Shown: piece by piece, positions 16,302 through 25,978 of the stretch
Numbering within the stretch: the stretch's first letter is position 1
How the letters are laid out: each line of letters starts with the position of its first letter
Notes under the pieces: generated by a model
What the model was told of the DNA's origin: nothing
Databases searched by the model: none
What the model saw: only the letters and a program-made list of their open reading frames with translations
Source: Nostoc sp. WHI
GTDB lineage: Bacteria; Cyanobacteriota; Cyanobacteriia; Cyanobacteriales; Nostocaceae
Reading direction: 5' to 3'
DNA length: 34,597 bases
Assembly (NCBI RefSeq): GCF_015714725.1
Contig: NZ_WBKM01000029.1
Span: 1-34,597 of the forward strand
Program-made: the position numbers and the translations under genes

Positions 16302-16769
16302 ATGTTTGCCGTCCGTCGAGAGTTAAAACTAAATAATGTTGAAACTTCCTTGATGCGCGGCAATGCTGGTTTTAAGCGGTTTGTTTACAACTTTGGGTTA
16401 GGACTACTAACTGCATCTTGGAGTTTCGAGAATATAAAAGCTTCTGACTCGAAGCGCATTGATGCTATCAAAAAAGTATTCACCCAAGTCACGATGCAAA
16501 GACCTGAATATACGTGGATGAAATTGTATCCATCCACAGTGTATCAATCAGCATTTATTGACTTGAAGGATGCTTTTTCGAGGTGGCGCAAAGGGTTAGG
16601 AAAGTTCCCAAAGAAGAAGTCTAAGAAAAAAGGTGATTCATTCACCTTGTACAAAACTGCTGGTATCTATCTAGAAAAAGGTCAGCCAGCACTGCTGTTT
16701 ACTAACCGAGTTGTAATCAATCCCGGCAAGTTAATAAGATTGCCAGAAGTAGCCGACTGCCTTGGTTGA
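16302..16769 (+). pseudogene. Truncated tnpB (N-terminal fragment)
   Basis: 156 residues from the ATG at 16302; the open frame extends to 16251 without further similarity. The fragment has the TnpB/OrfB N-terminal pattern: ETSLMRGNAGFKRFVYNFGLGLL, then YPSTVYQSAFIDLKDAFSRWRKGLGKFPKKKSKKKGDSFTLY, then FTNRVVINPGKLIRLP. It stops there and lacks the RuvC-like nuclease core and zinc finger, so it cannot be catalytic. It belongs to a different TnpB subgroup from the one at 4196 (their N-termini differ clearly). No right-end hairpin is seen after it. A dead relic is likeliest; expression as a short RNA-binding protein cannot be excluded. Confidence 0.8.
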
Positions 16770-16860
16770 CATGGGAAGAAAACATTAAATTTATTTAATT
16801 AGTATTAAGTAAGTTTGAGTAAGTTTTTTGAAGCAGAATAACTAAGAACCACAACTATAT

Positions 16861-18372
16861 ATGAACTTCCGTGAAGAGTTTAAACTGCTGCTACGCGCCC
16901 GCTATCCCTTAATTTATATTCCCACCTATGAAGAAGAGCGGGTAGAAGCAGCTATCCGGGAAGAAGCAACTAATCAGGGTAATCGCCCAGTGTATACTTG
17001 GGATTTTGTTGATGGCTACCAGGGAAACCCCAACGATGCTGGGTTTGGGCGGCGTAACCCGTTGCAAGCTTTAGAATTTATCGAAAAATTACCAGCTTCC
17101 GCACCTGCGGTATTGATTCTCCGAGATTATCATCGCTTTTTAGATGATGTAGCGATCGCTCGCAAACTCCGCAACCTCGCCCGACTCCTGAAGTCGCAAC
17201 CAAAAAATATTGTCCTATTGTCGCCACGCGTCGCCATTCCTGACGACTTAAGCGAAGTGTTGACAGTCGTCGAGTTTCCCTTACCCGCCGCCCCAGAAAT
17301 TAAAATTGAGGTAGAACGCTTACTGCAAAGCACTAGTAACTCCCTTTCTGGCAAAGTTTTAGATGACTTAGTGCTATCTTGTCAAGGACTTTCGATGGAA
17401 CGGATTCGCCGAGTTTTGGCAAAAGCGATCGCTACCCACGGTGAACTGCAACCAGAAGACGTGGATCTCGTTTTGGAAGAAAAGCGCCAAACGATCCGCC
17501 AAACCCAAATTCTGGACTTCTACCCCGCCACTGAGCAAATTTCTGATATTGGCGGACTTGATAACCTCAAAGACTGGCTGATCCGTCGGGGAGGCTCCTT
17601 TACTGAAAAGGCGCGACAGTACGGATTACCACACCCTCGTGGTTTAATGTTGGTGGGCATTCAGGGAACTGGTAAATCGTTAACGGCAAAAGCGATCGCT
17701 CATCACTGGCATTTACCCTTGCTACGTCTGGATGTGGGAAGGTTATTTGGTGGTTTAGTGGGTGAATCAGAATCTCGCACTCGCCAAATGATCCAAGTGG
17801 CTGAAGCCCTCGCTCCCTGTATTTTGTGGATTGATGAAATAGATAAAGCCTTTGCCGGAGTTGGTAGCAAAGGTGATGCTGGAACAGCCAGCCGGGTGTT
17901 TGGCACATTTATTAATTGGCTAGCCGAAAAAACCTCACCCGTGTTTGTCGTCGCCACCGCTAACGACATCCAAGCCTTACCGCCGGAAATGCTCCGCAAA
18001 GGGCGATTTGATGAAATTTTCTTTGTGGGTTTGCCCACCCAAGAAGAAAGAAAAGCAATTTATGATGTTCATTTATCTCGATTGCGCCCCCATAACTTGA
18101 AAAGCTATGACATCGAAAGGTTAGCTTATGAGACACCCGATTTTTCTGGGGCAGAGATTGAGCAAACTTTAATTGAAGCGATGCATATTGGATTTAGCCA
18201 AAACCGCGACTTTGCAACAGATGACGTTTTAGAAGCAGCTAGTCAGATCATACCCTTGGCACGAACTGCCGTAGAACAAATTCAGCAACTTCAAGAATGG
18301 GCGGCGGCGGGGAGAGCGCGTTTGGCATCGAAACACAGTCCTTTGAAGGATACGTTTGATAAGCTACGCTAA
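16861..18372 (+). CDS. ycf46: Ycf46-type AAA ATPase
   Basis: 503 residues. The N-terminus [30 protein letters not shown] matches the Ycf46 family of cyanobacteria and algal plastids. The non-AAA region (1-220) is followed by an AAA module: Walker A GIQGTGKS at 266-273, Walker B ILWIDE at 321-326, sensor 1 Asn368 (ATAND), and an arginine-finger-like RKGRFDE near 379-385. Family members are implicated in the response to low inorganic carbon (the Synechocystis homologue Slr0374), though the mechanism is unclear. A purely plausible role is a chaperone-like ATPase in the cytoplasm. The Shine-Dalgarno is weak and the gene appears monocistronic. Confidence 0.93.
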   Translation: MNFREEFKLLLRARYPLIYIPTYEEERVEAAIREEATNQGNRPVYTWDFVDGYQGNPNDAGFGRRNPLQALEFIEKLPASAPAVLILRDYHRFLDDVAIARKLRNLARLLKSQPKNIVLLSPRVAIPDDLSEVLTVVEFPLPAAPEIKIEVERLLQSTSNSLSGKVLDDLVLSCQGLSMERIRRVLAKAIATHGELQPEDVDLVLEEKRQTIRQTQILDFYPATEQISDIGGLDNLKDWLIRRGGSFTEKARQYGLPHPRGLMLVGIQGTGKSLTAKAIAHHWHLPLLRLDVGRLFGGLVGESESRTRQMIQVAEALAPCILWIDEIDKAFAGVGSKGDAGTASRVFGTFINWLAEKTSPVFVVATANDIQALPPEMLRKGRFDEIFFVGLPTQEERKAIYDVHLSRLRPHNLKSYDIERLAYETPDFSGAEIEQTLIEAMHIGFSQNRDFATDDVLEAASQIIPLARTAVEQIQQLQEWAAAGRARLASKHSPLKDTFDKLR

Positions 18373-18431
18373 CGTATTCAGAGGCAGCTACAATAATGAG
18401 TTAATCAATGGTCATTCGATTTTAGATTTTA

Positions 18432-18523
18432 GATTTTAGATTTTGGATTGACCCCACGGATAAATTCGGGGGCTTGAGGATTTTAGATTTTGGATTGATT
18501 CCACGGATAAATCCGGGGGCTTG
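18432..18523. repeat. 45-bp direct repeat (two copies)
   Basis: Copies at 18432-18476 and 18479-18523 share GATTTTAGATTTTGGATTGA, a CCACGGATAAAT core and CGGGGGCTTG, with three mismatches. Further GATTTTA units precede the first copy. Intergenic, between ycf46 and the SH3 gene. Confidence 0.85.
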
Positions 18524-18563
18524 TACCATCAAGAAATTCTTGGTCAACAGTTAATCATGAATT

Positions 18564-18584
18564 ACTATTGACTATTGACTATTG
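18564..18584. repeat. Heptamer tandem repeat (ACTATTG)3
   Basis: Three exact copies of ACTATTG just before the SH3-domain gene. They supply a TTG that makes a longer but unlikely reading frame start at 18575. Confidence 0.8.
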
Positions 18585-18601
18585 GTGATCAGGTTTTAAT
18601 T

Positions 18602-19111
18602 ATGTTGTCTGGCTTAACAAAATTTATACTTGGGGTTTTCTTAGCGATCGCCGTCTTAATTGGTAGCGGCCTTGCAATTGCACTCTATTTCATAAATCGC
18701 ACCGGCATACCCCCAGCCAAGCCCGTTTTTTCCAATGATAGCCTCTCGGTAAAAAAAGCCCAAGCTCCAAAAGCAACCCAGCCTGGAGAAGCTAAGTCCA
18801 CCCTTACACCTGGGACGAATACGGAATCGTCTCCAACCTCAACCTCCACTCCCACAGAATCACCTAAGACTACCCCATCACCAAAGCCATTGCCATCGGG
18901 AGCTTACCGAGGGCGTGTTAGTTGGGCTGAAGGCTTGAGTTTGCGATCGCAACCTAATCAAGAAGCTGAACGTATTGGTGGGGTTGGTTTTAATCAAAAA
19001 ATTATTATCTTGGAAGAAAGCGAGGACAAATCCTGGCAAAAGATCCGTTTGGAAGATAGCGAACAAGAAGGTTGGGTAAAAGCAGGCAATACTGAAAAAG
19101 TTGCTGAATAA
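18602..19111 (+). CDS. Membrane-anchored bacterial SH3-domain protein
   Basis: 169 residues from the ATG at 18602. A transmembrane segment or uncleaved signal anchor spans about 5-30 (LTKFILGVFLAIAVLIGSGLAIALYF). A Pro/Thr/Ser-rich spacer (about 50-100) follows, then a single SH3b domain (GRVSWAEGLSLRSQPNQEAERIGGVGFNQKIIILEES...WQKIRLEDSEQEGWVKAGNTE). Such domains often bind peptidoglycan or peptides in the periplasm; the ligand here is unknown. An upstream TTG at 18575 lies in a heptamer repeat and is less likely. It is convergent with the histidine kinase, with only 22 bp between stops. Confidence 0.82.
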   Translation: MLSGLTKFILGVFLAIAVLIGSGLAIALYFINRTGIPPAKPVFSNDSLSVKKAQAPKATQPGEAKSTLTPGTNTESSPTSTSTPTESPKTTPSPKPLPSGAYRGRVSWAEGLSLRSQPNQEAERIGGVGFNQKIIILEESEDKSWQKIRLEDSEQEGWVKAGNTEKVAE

Positions 19112-19133
19112 TAGCCTAAAAAATCAGATGTAT

Positions 19134-20900
19134 TTACTCAATAACTTCATCTGGATCTACTTGAAATTCCTTTCCTATAAAACAAGAAGTATGTATCAAT
19201 ACATCAATTGGAAGCTCAATTTGAAAAGTAGTTCCTTGTCCCTTGGCAGAAATACAGTTGAGCTTACCACCATGTTTTTGAACGACAATTTGATAGCTAA
19301 TTGATAACCCCAATCCAGTCCCTTGTCCAACTGGTTTAGTTGTGAAAAAGGGATCATAGATTTTATTTTTCACGTCTTCACTAATGCCAGAACCGTTGTC
19401 GAAAATTTGAATGTTGACCCAACCAACTTTGTGAACGGTTGTTCTAATCCGAATTAAAGGCGTAAAACTGGACTGTAATTTTAAGTTCATCAACTTTTCT
19501 TCCAACACATCAATAGCATTTGTCAAGATGTTGAAAAAAACTTGGTTTAACTGTCCTGGATAGCAATTGACTAGGGGTAAATTACCATATTCTGTAATTA
19601 CAATAATTTCTGGTTGATTGTTCGACGTATAACTAATACGATTCTGAAGAATAAGCAATGTCGAATCAAGCCCTTCATGGATGTCCACAGCCTTTAATTG
19701 TGCTTCGTCTAGACGAGAGAAGTTACGCAGGGATTCCACAATATGTTTAATCCGCTTGGCTCCGGCTTGCATTGATTCGAGTAATTTAGGTAAATCTTCT
19801 AGCAAAAATGGTATATCAATAGACTCCATTTTTTCTTGAACCGCAAGCACTGGTTTAGGGTAATGTTGCTGATAGGTGTTGATTAATTCTAAGAGTTGTC
19901 GCAGATAAATTTCCGTATGAAACAGGTTTCCATAAATGAAGTTAGCCGGATTGTTAATCTCATGAGCAACTCCCGCTACTATTTGTCCCAAAGACGACAT
20001 TTTTTCTGCTTGAATAAATTGTAATTGAGCTTTCTGAAGTGCCAACATAGCTGTTTCTAATTCTTCAGAGCGAGACTGAGCTAAAGCAGCTAGCGCTTCT
20101 TGATTTTGTAAGGCTTGTTTGAGACGTTCTTCGTTTTCTTTAAGATCAGCTGTTTTGACTAGTTGAACACTTAATTGTTCGTTGAAAAAAGATGTGATCA
20201 GCATCCATCCTAGAAGGAATAATGTAAATAAGCCAATAATCGCAGCGATCCAATAAGTTGCAACAGTATCAACTGCTGAAAACTCGACCGATTCGACTAC
20301 TGAAAAATGAGTACCCATCATGCCTATGTAGTGCATTGACGGAATGGCAGCACCCATGAGAATTGCACTGCCAATCCTCAAAAAGCGTCCTGTTACTGTA
20401 TTATTAGCTTTGAGGTTAAACCCTAGCCAGAGAGCAATTAGTGAGATGAGAATAGCGATCGCAATGGAAAGTCCAACCACACTCAAGTCATAAGACATTT
20501 TGATTGGTAAACGAATAGCAGCCATACCGATGTAGTGCATTGTACTAATCCCTGTGCCCATCAGGAGGCTACCAATCAACAACCGTACAATACCAAATTC
20601 TGGCTGGCTAACTAGATACAGGGCTAATCCAGAGGCTAAAATTGCAGGTAGCACTGAAATCAAAACTGTTAACCACTCATATTCAATCGGAATCGGCAGA
20701 CTGAACGCCAGCATCGCAATAAAATGCATTGCCCAAATGCCAATTCCCATAGCGATCGCTCCCCCTAGCAGCCACCTCCACTGTTCCTGTGATTTAGCAT
20801 CTGTCACTCTTCTAGCTAGATCAAGTGTGGTGTAAGCCGTAAGCATGGCGATCGCAACTGAAAATAAGACTAAGCGAATATCGTAGATACCGTGGAGCAT
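19134..20900 (-). CDS. MHYT-domain sensor histidine kinase
   Basis: 588 residues. The N-terminal 235 residues form about seven membrane helices with three MHYT-type repeats (MHFIAM near 58-63, MHYIGM at 121-126 and 189-194); this domain is proposed to bind copper and sense a diatomic gas such as O2, CO or NO. A coiled-coil (250-300) leads to the kinase: H-box with His313 (GVAHEINNPANF), N-box (VFFNILTNAIDVLEE), G1 (IFDNGSGIS), F-box (DPFFTTKP) and G2 (GQGTGLGLSIS). It is a complete kinase with no receiver or PAS domain. No response regulator gene is adjacent, so the partner is elsewhere. The start at 20900 gives a normal first helix. Confidence 0.92.
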   Translation of the reverse strand: MLHGIYDIRLVLFSVAIAMLTAYTTLDLARRVTDAKSQEQWRWLLGGAIAMGIGIWAMHFIAMLAFSLPIPIEYEWLTVLISVLPAILASGLALYLVSQPEFGIVRLLIGSLLMGTGISTMHYIGMAAIRLPIKMSYDLSVVGLSIAIAILISLIALWLGFNLKANNTVTGRFLRIGSAILMGAAIPSMHYIGMMGTHFSVVESVEFSAVDTVATYWIAAIIGLFTLFLLGWMLITSFFNEQLSVQLVKTADLKENEERLKQALQNQEALAALAQSRSEELETAMLALQKAQLQFIQAEKMSSLGQIVAGVAHEINNPANFIYGNLFHTEIYLRQLLELINTYQQHYPKPVLAVQEKMESIDIPFLLEDLPKLLESMQAGAKRIKHIVESLRNFSRLDEAQLKAVDIHEGLDSTLLILQNRISYTSNNQPEIIVITEYGNLPLVNCYPGQLNQVFFNILTNAIDVLEEKLMNLKLQSSFTPLIRIRTTVHKVGWVNIQIFDNGSGISEDVKNKIYDPFFTTKPVGQGTGLGLSISYQIVVQKHGGKLNCISAKGQGTTFQIELPIDVLIHTSCFIGKEFQVDPDEVIE

Positions 20901-21091
20901 CAGCTTGAGTATTGTCCGCGATTCAATGGAAGACTAAAACCACTATTTGTCAGGCAAATAGAAAACAAGCCTCCAAAGCTTTACATTGCTTATTCTTCCC
21001 GTAACAGAAGCTTGTATTTCATATCAGCCTTGGAAAATTACTTATAAAGAATCATACAAAAAGCAAACACAACACAGAGAAGCTGGTATCA

Positions 21092-22546
21092 TTGTGTATA
21101 GTCATAACTTCAAAAAAGCAAGTGAAAACAGGGGTAGATTTAACCAAGCTTGCCTCAGTCTCCGAGGCATCCGAAAGCATCAAGGTTGTTCCTAACGTAG
21201 CTAATTTCAAATTTTTGAATTGGAAAAAGTTATCTAGCGGTGCGGGAATGCGTCTTTTGTCTGTGGCACTGATTACGGGGCTTCTGAGTATTGCTGGGCA
21301 AGCTTTCGCACTTCAGAAAATAGGAAGTAATGGGGCTGGAGTTAGCAGTAACCAGAGGTGTTTAAAAAGGTTAGGCTACTTTAATGGCCCGGTAAGTGGC
21401 AAGTTTGCTAGCTTGACTCAAAGTGCTGTGATCAAATTCCAGCAAGCTAATAGAATACCTGCTGATGGGATTGTTGGTATTAGTACTCAACGAGCCTTGC
21501 AACAAGCCTGTCAAAGTAGAACTTCTAGTAGGAATACCAGTAGCACATATCCTGTTCTTTCTCAAGGCAATACTGGTGCAGCCGTGACAAGGTTGCAACA
21601 GCGTCTACGGCAGTTAGGCTACTTTAATGCTAATCCCACTGGGAATTTTGGGCAAATTACTAAAGAAGCTGTCATCCGATTCCAGCGAAATTATCGTATA
21701 CCTACTAATGGAATTGTGAATCGACAAACTTGGAATGCACTACTAGGTTCCTCTCCGAATCCAGGCAGAACAAGTCTCTCTAGTCAACAAGTGAGAGAAC
21801 TACAAGCGCGTTTGCGGCAGCTGGGCTACTTTAATACTAATCCCACTGGGAATATTGGCCCAATGACTAGAGAAGCTGTCAGCCAATTCCAGCGAAATTA
21901 TCGACTACCTGTTGATGGCATCGCCAATGCCCAAGTCTTGCAGGCAGTCCGTATAGCCTCAAATGGTGGATATCCTAATCAAGAACCAAGCAGAAATTAT
22001 CTCACTGTGGGCGATCAAGGAGAAAATGTCAGATTAGTTCAAGAGCGTTTATTGCAGTTAGGCTTTTCTAATACCAATCCTGATGGCTATTTCAACGATT
22101 ACACCAGACAATCTGTAATTGGATTCCAGCAATATTCTCGACTTAATTCTACTGGAAATGTAGATATGCAAACTTGGCAAGCATTAGGGTTGGATAGCTC
22201 AAATGTGGGTAATTCTGCTGGGACTAATCGCTATGTAGTACCTGTTCCCAATGGCTATATAATCCCTGACAATAATCGCTATGCATTACCTCCGACTAAT
22301 GATTATGTAATACCTAAGATTAATGGCAACACCTTAGTTGCTAATAATCCTTACAAAGTAATAGTGCCAATTTCTAATAATGATACTCTGAGTAAAGTGC
22401 GACAGTATATACCCGATGCTGCTACAGAGAAATCCAATCTAGGGGATTATGTGAATGCTGGGGCATTTAGCGATCGCGCCGAAGCAGAAACGCTAACGAA
22501 AATGCTCCGCTCCTATGGTCTTGATGCACGAGTAAAATACAATTAA
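21092..22546 (+). CDS. Multi-domain peptidoglycan-binding protein
   Basis: 484 residues. A short cytoplasmic-like leader (1-50) precedes a hydrophobic signal or anchor at about 54-74 (RLLSVALITGLLSIAGQAFAL). Four peptidoglycan_binding_1 repeats follow at about 85-143, 163-215, 230-285 and 311-365, each with the LQxRLRQLGYF(N)...GxxxxxTxxAVxxFQ pattern. A Pro/Asn/Tyr-rich linker and a C-terminal SPOR-like piece (YVNAGAFSDRAEAETLTKMLRSYGLDARV) end the protein. It probably binds cell-wall glycan; no catalytic domain is seen. The GTG at 21092 is taken as start because related cyanobacterial proteins carry a similar pre-anchor leader, but the ATG at 21248 is an alternative. Confidence 0.83.
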   Translation: MCIVITSKKQVKTGVDLTKLASVSEASESIKVVPNVANFKFLNWKKLSSGAGMRLLSVALITGLLSIAGQAFALQKIGSNGAGVSSNQRCLKRLGYFNGPVSGKFASLTQSAVIKFQQANRIPADGIVGISTQRALQQACQSRTSSRNTSSTYPVLSQGNTGAAVTRLQQRLRQLGYFNANPTGNFGQITKEAVIRFQRNYRIPTNGIVNRQTWNALLGSSPNPGRTSLSSQQVRELQARLRQLGYFNTNPTGNIGPMTREAVSQFQRNYRLPVDGIANAQVLQAVRIASNGGYPNQEPSRNYLTVGDQGENVRLVQERLLQLGFSNTNPDGYFNDYTRQSVIGFQQYSRLNSTGNVDMQTWQALGLDSSNVGNSAGTNRYVVPVPNGYIIPDNNRYALPPTNDYVIPKINGNTLVANNPYKVIVPISNNDTLSKVRQYIPDAATEKSNLGDYVNAGAFSDRAEAETLTKMLRSYGLDARVKYN

Positions 22547-22548
22547 AG

Positions 22549-22575
22549 TAATTCGTAATTCGTAATTCGTAATTA
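22549..22575. repeat. Heptamer tandem repeat (TAATTCG)n
   Basis: Three full TAATTCG copies and a partial one between two convergent genes. The last copy contains the TAA stop codon of sbcC (reverse strand), so the repeat abuts coding sequence. Confidence 0.85.
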
Positions 22576-25500
22576 AATTGACAAACTCAACTGCGAACCT
22601 TCTTGAGTTTTATTCACTTCAATCCTGGCTTGGAAAGCTTCTTTGAGGTGGGGCATGTGGGTGACAGTGAGGATGCACGCGAAATCAGATGATATCGCAT
22701 TAATCGCGGCAATCAAGCGATCGCATCCTTCAGCATCCTGTGTACCAAAACCTTCATCCACAATCAACAATTGCAACGCCGCCCCTGCCCGTTGCGCTAA
22801 TAATTTTGCCAAAGCTAAACGGATGGCAAAGTTAATTCTAAAAGCTTCCCCACCAGAGTAAGTTTCATAAGCTCGTGTTCCTCTAGAATCGGCGATTAAA
22901 ATATCTAAGGTGTCGATCAGCTTGGCATTTTTCTTGGTTGATTTAGCGCTGCGCCCAGCTTTTTGAGTAATAAATTGTACATGAAACTGATTCCCACTCA
23001 ACCGCGAAAGTAATTGATTTGTTTCGGCTTCCAGTTGCGGTAACACATTCTCAATCATCAGTGCTTGGATGCCATTTTTACCAAAAGCTTGCGCTAATTC
23101 CTGATAAACACGATATTCCTGCTTGCAAGACTGTAGTTGCTGCTGCTGTTGTTCATACTGAATTTGTAGCGTTTCCAGTTGATGCGCCAACTGTTCTAAA
23201 CGCCCCAACTTAGCTATTTGCTCATCAAGTTGCCGTCTGCGTATTCCTAACTGCTGCTCTAGAGCTTCAATTTGGGCAGATGGGTTAGCTGTTGCTTGTA
23301 GTTGCTGGATAATGCTTTCGATTTGTCCGCCGAGTTTTTGCCGCTCGGTTACTCTGGCGCTTCTAGACTCTTCTAACTCTTGCAATCTCGTCTGGAGTTG
23401 GGGATATTGTTGCTGGGCTGATAGCAGTTGTTGATACCGCAAATGCCAAGATTGAGCTTTCTTTACAGCCATGCGGAGGTTGTTGTGCTGTTCGGAACTA
23501 TAGCCAATTTCAATAATGTGACGCTCAAGAGCCACGATTTGTTTAGCACATTCCGAATCAGTTTGATCGTGCTGAATTCTGGCTTGTAATTGAGCAATTT
23601 GGGACTGAAGTTCTGGTTTTCGGGCTAATAGTTGCCCTTGTCGTTTAGTCGCGTCTTTAATTTGCTGGAGTTTAATTTCTGCCCATCGCCACCGCTCAAC
23701 TTCGCTCCGGGCAAGAGCGTGGTCTTGTTCATTATAATTAATTTGTTGCAGATATTGGTCTAGCTGTCGCAGTTCGGCTTGTTTATCGGCAGCGTAATCA
23801 CCACCTTGGAGCGATCGCTCTAAATGCTGTTTTTCGGCGGCAATTTGTTGTAACTGTTGTTGGACATCAGTTGTAGCTTCTAACTGCGCTGCTAACTGTC
23901 CCCGTTGTTCGCGTAAACCGTCATAACTCGCTAACTGTTGGGAAATTTCCCGATATTCCTGCCTAAGTACCTGAATCTCTCTGTCAGACACAGCCATTTG
24001 TTCTCTGACTACCCAAAACTGCCCTTGAGTATCTTCTAACTCAGCCTGGGTTTTTTCCACCACCCGACTCCAGTGATGTTCATCTAAAGGACGCTCGCAC
24101 AATGGACAAAGAGCTTCAGGATTTTGGAGCATTTGCAATTTCTGCTCTAATTCTCCGATTAGTTTTTCATAGTCCCGTTGATGAGCTTGCAAACGTTCGA
24201 TAAAGTGCCGCCTTTCTTGCCCTTTTTCCTGGACTCGTTGCAGATAAACTCGCTTTTTCTCCAGTTCCTCAATCTGGATTCCCACATCCATCACCGCTTG
24301 TTGTAGTTGCGGTTGGCGGCGCTGCTGGCGTTGCAATTGGTTCTCAGTACTTTGCAGTTGTTCGAGTCGCGCGACTAAACCAGCATGAGTGCGATCAAGT
24401 TGGCTTTGTAAAATTGCTCGTTGTTGCAATAAGGGAGTAACTTGCATTTGCAGTTGATCTAAACGAGCAACATGGTGACGGGCTGCGCCCAGTTGTGACA
24501 AAGCCGCTTCTACTTCACCTGATTTAGTCAAAGTTTGCTGAATTTCTCGCTCTTGTTGCTGTAAAGCTTCGATTTGGGCTTGAGCTTGTTGCAGTTGCCG
24601 TTCGATTTCGTGAATTTGTTTGGTAAGCTGTTGTTGCTTTTGTTGGCGAGTCTGCCCAGCGCGGGTATGTTCTTCAAATTTGACAGCAAAAGCTTCTTCT
24701 TGAGATTGTAGACTTTGATATTGGGCATATCCAGCTTTAATCTCAGCTTCTTGGTGTAATATTTTTTCTAAATCTGATAGCTGAGAGCCAATAGCTGATT
24801 GTTCTTGTTGGAGGCGATCGCAATCTTGGGTAAGATTTTGGTATTGCTGTTTTACAAAGTTGAGTTGTTGTTCCCAATTTTGGCGCTGGTGTTGGACAAC
24901 TTGCAAACTTTGTAATTGAGTATTGTCAAAAGCTTGCACCTGTTGCAGTTGGTTAAGTTCCGCTTCTAACTCGATTCTTTGCGCTTGGGTTATGTCGCGT
25001 TGTTGCAACTGAGTTTTTATCGACTCCAAAGAACGCTCTAGCTCTAGCGATCGTCCTTTTAACTGACGAGAAGATTCCTTAGCCCGTTCTTCCAAATCAT
25101 CATACTGATTGAGTTTTAACAACTCCGCTAAAATTTCTTTGCGTTCCGTAGGACGCTTGAGCATAAATTCATCGGCACGACCTTGACGTAAGTAGGCAGA
25201 ATTAATAAAAGTATCATAATCGAGCTTGATATGTTCTAAAATCAAATCTTGTGTCGCTCTTACGCCTTTGCCAGTGAGCGAGCGAAACCCAGATGGTATT
25301 TCTATTTGAAATTCCAGAACGCTAGCACCTGCGCGAATTCGGGTGCGAATTACCCGATATTTTTGCTGGTTACTTTGGAAAGTAAAATCAACCCGAACTT
25401 CTTTCGCGCCAGAATAGATGACATCATCTTCAGCAGTGGCACGGCTTTCACCCCAAACTGCCCAAGTGATTGCTTCTAAAAGGGAAGATTTCCCCGCACC

Positions 25501-25599
25501 ATTGGAACCACAAATACAAGCCGTATGCAAACCACGAAAATCTAAAGTTGCATCACGGTAACTAAGAAAGTTTTTCAGAATAAGTTGTACTGGGATCAT
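22573..25599 (-). CDS. sbcC: SbcC-type DNA exonuclease subunit / SMC-like ATPase
   Basis: 1008 residues, a normal SbcC length. The N-terminal ATPase half has Walker A GSNGAGKS at 31-38. Long Gln/Glu/Leu-rich coiled-coils flank a zinc hook CPLC at 498-501. The C-terminal half has the ABC signature region (YSGGEAFRINFAIRLALAKLL) and Walker B LLIVDE at 944-949. With SbcD this forms the Rad50/Mre11-like complex that opens hairpins and processes double-strand breaks. No sbcD lies next to it in this window. The start ATG is followed directly by the standard IPVQLILKNFLSYRDA. It could help control palindromic elements, which are many here, but that link is only inferred. Confidence 0.94.
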   Translation of the reverse strand: MIPVQLILKNFLSYRDATLDFRGLHTACICGSNGAGKSSLLEAITWAVWGESRATAEDDVIYSGAKEVRVDFTFQSNQQKYRVIRTRIRAGASVLEFQIEIPSGFRSLTGKGVRATQDLILEHIKLDYDTFINSAYLRQGRADEFMLKRPTERKEILAELLKLNQYDDLEERAKESSRQLKGRSLELERSLESIKTQLQQRDITQAQRIELEAELNQLQQVQAFDNTQLQSLQVVQHQRQNWEQQLNFVKQQYQNLTQDCDRLQQEQSAIGSQLSDLEKILHQEAEIKAGYAQYQSLQSQEEAFAVKFEEHTRAGQTRQQKQQQLTKQIHEIERQLQQAQAQIEALQQQEREIQQTLTKSGEVEAALSQLGAARHHVARLDQLQMQVTPLLQQRAILQSQLDRTHAGLVARLEQLQSTENQLQRQQRRQPQLQQAVMDVGIQIEELEKKRVYLQRVQEKGQERRHFIERLQAHQRDYEKLIGELEQKLQMLQNPEALCPLCERPLDEHHWSRVVEKTQAELEDTQGQFWVVREQMAVSDREIQVLRQEYREISQQLASYDGLREQRGQLAAQLEATTDVQQQLQQIAAEKQHLERSLQGGDYAADKQAELRQLDQYLQQINYNEQDHALARSEVERWRWAEIKLQQIKDATKRQGQLLARKPELQSQIAQLQARIQHDQTDSECAKQIVALERHIIEIGYSSEQHNNLRMAVKKAQSWHLRYQQLLSAQQQYPQLQTRLQELEESRSARVTERQKLGGQIESIIQQLQATANPSAQIEALEQQLGIRRRQLDEQIAKLGRLEQLAHQLETLQIQYEQQQQQLQSCKQEYRVYQELAQAFGKNGIQALMIENVLPQLEAETNQLLSRLSGNQFHVQFITQKAGRSAKSTKKNAKLIDTLDILIADSRGTRAYETYSGGEAFRINFAIRLALAKLLAQRAGAALQLLIVDEGFGTQDAEGCDRLIAAINAISSDFACILTVTHMPHLKEAFQARIEVNKTQEGSQLSLSI

Positions 25600-25907
25600 T
25601 CAGGCTATAGTGCCACATCTACTTTTAATAATTAACAGTACAGATGCACTGTTTGTTAGTTTAGCTATGTAAATATCAGGTTTCTAGTTTTGAAGACATC
25701 AACTTTACAAAAATTAACAATAAGGTAAGTAACCTTTTCTTGTTCGATGAAAAATTTTTACCAGCTTCGGAGAAAATTAAACTTACGTGGAGGTTTCTGG
25801 TTATTTACCGTTGTTAACTGAGAAGAAAACATTTACAGAAGAGTTGAGGTAGATAATTTCTTTTTGACTGTCTGATGAGAGTATGCCTGGATAATCCTAA
25901 AAAATCA
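25600..25907. other. Intergenic stretch with no recognised gene
   Basis: AT-rich sequence between the start of sbcC and the terminator of the small membrane protein gene. It must hold the sbcC promoter. No tRNA, repeat or convincing reading frame was seen. Confidence 0.5.
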
Positions 25908-25927
25908 AAACCCGCTAGGGCGGGTTT
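25900..25927 (-). terminator. Intrinsic terminator after the small membrane protein gene
   Basis: Read on the minus strand: AAACCCGC, 4-base loop, GCGGGTTT (stem 25927-25908), then TGATTTTTT. It is a strong G/C stem with a T-run, 51 bp after the stop at 25979. On the plus strand the tail is poorer, so the minus direction is favoured. Confidence 0.8.
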
Positions 25928-25978
25928 CGTTTGTATGGTTCCACTACTGCTACTTGCCAAGACAGAATTTTAGTTTGG

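Noticed and set aside
18575..18601. TTG start for the SH3 protein
   Set aside because: It lies inside an ACTATTG heptamer array. The ATG at 18602 gives a cleaner membrane anchor.
25908..25927. Terminator of a small RNA on the plus strand
   Set aside because: The T-run is better on the minus strand and directly follows the 70-residue gene there. No convincing plus-strand promoter was found.
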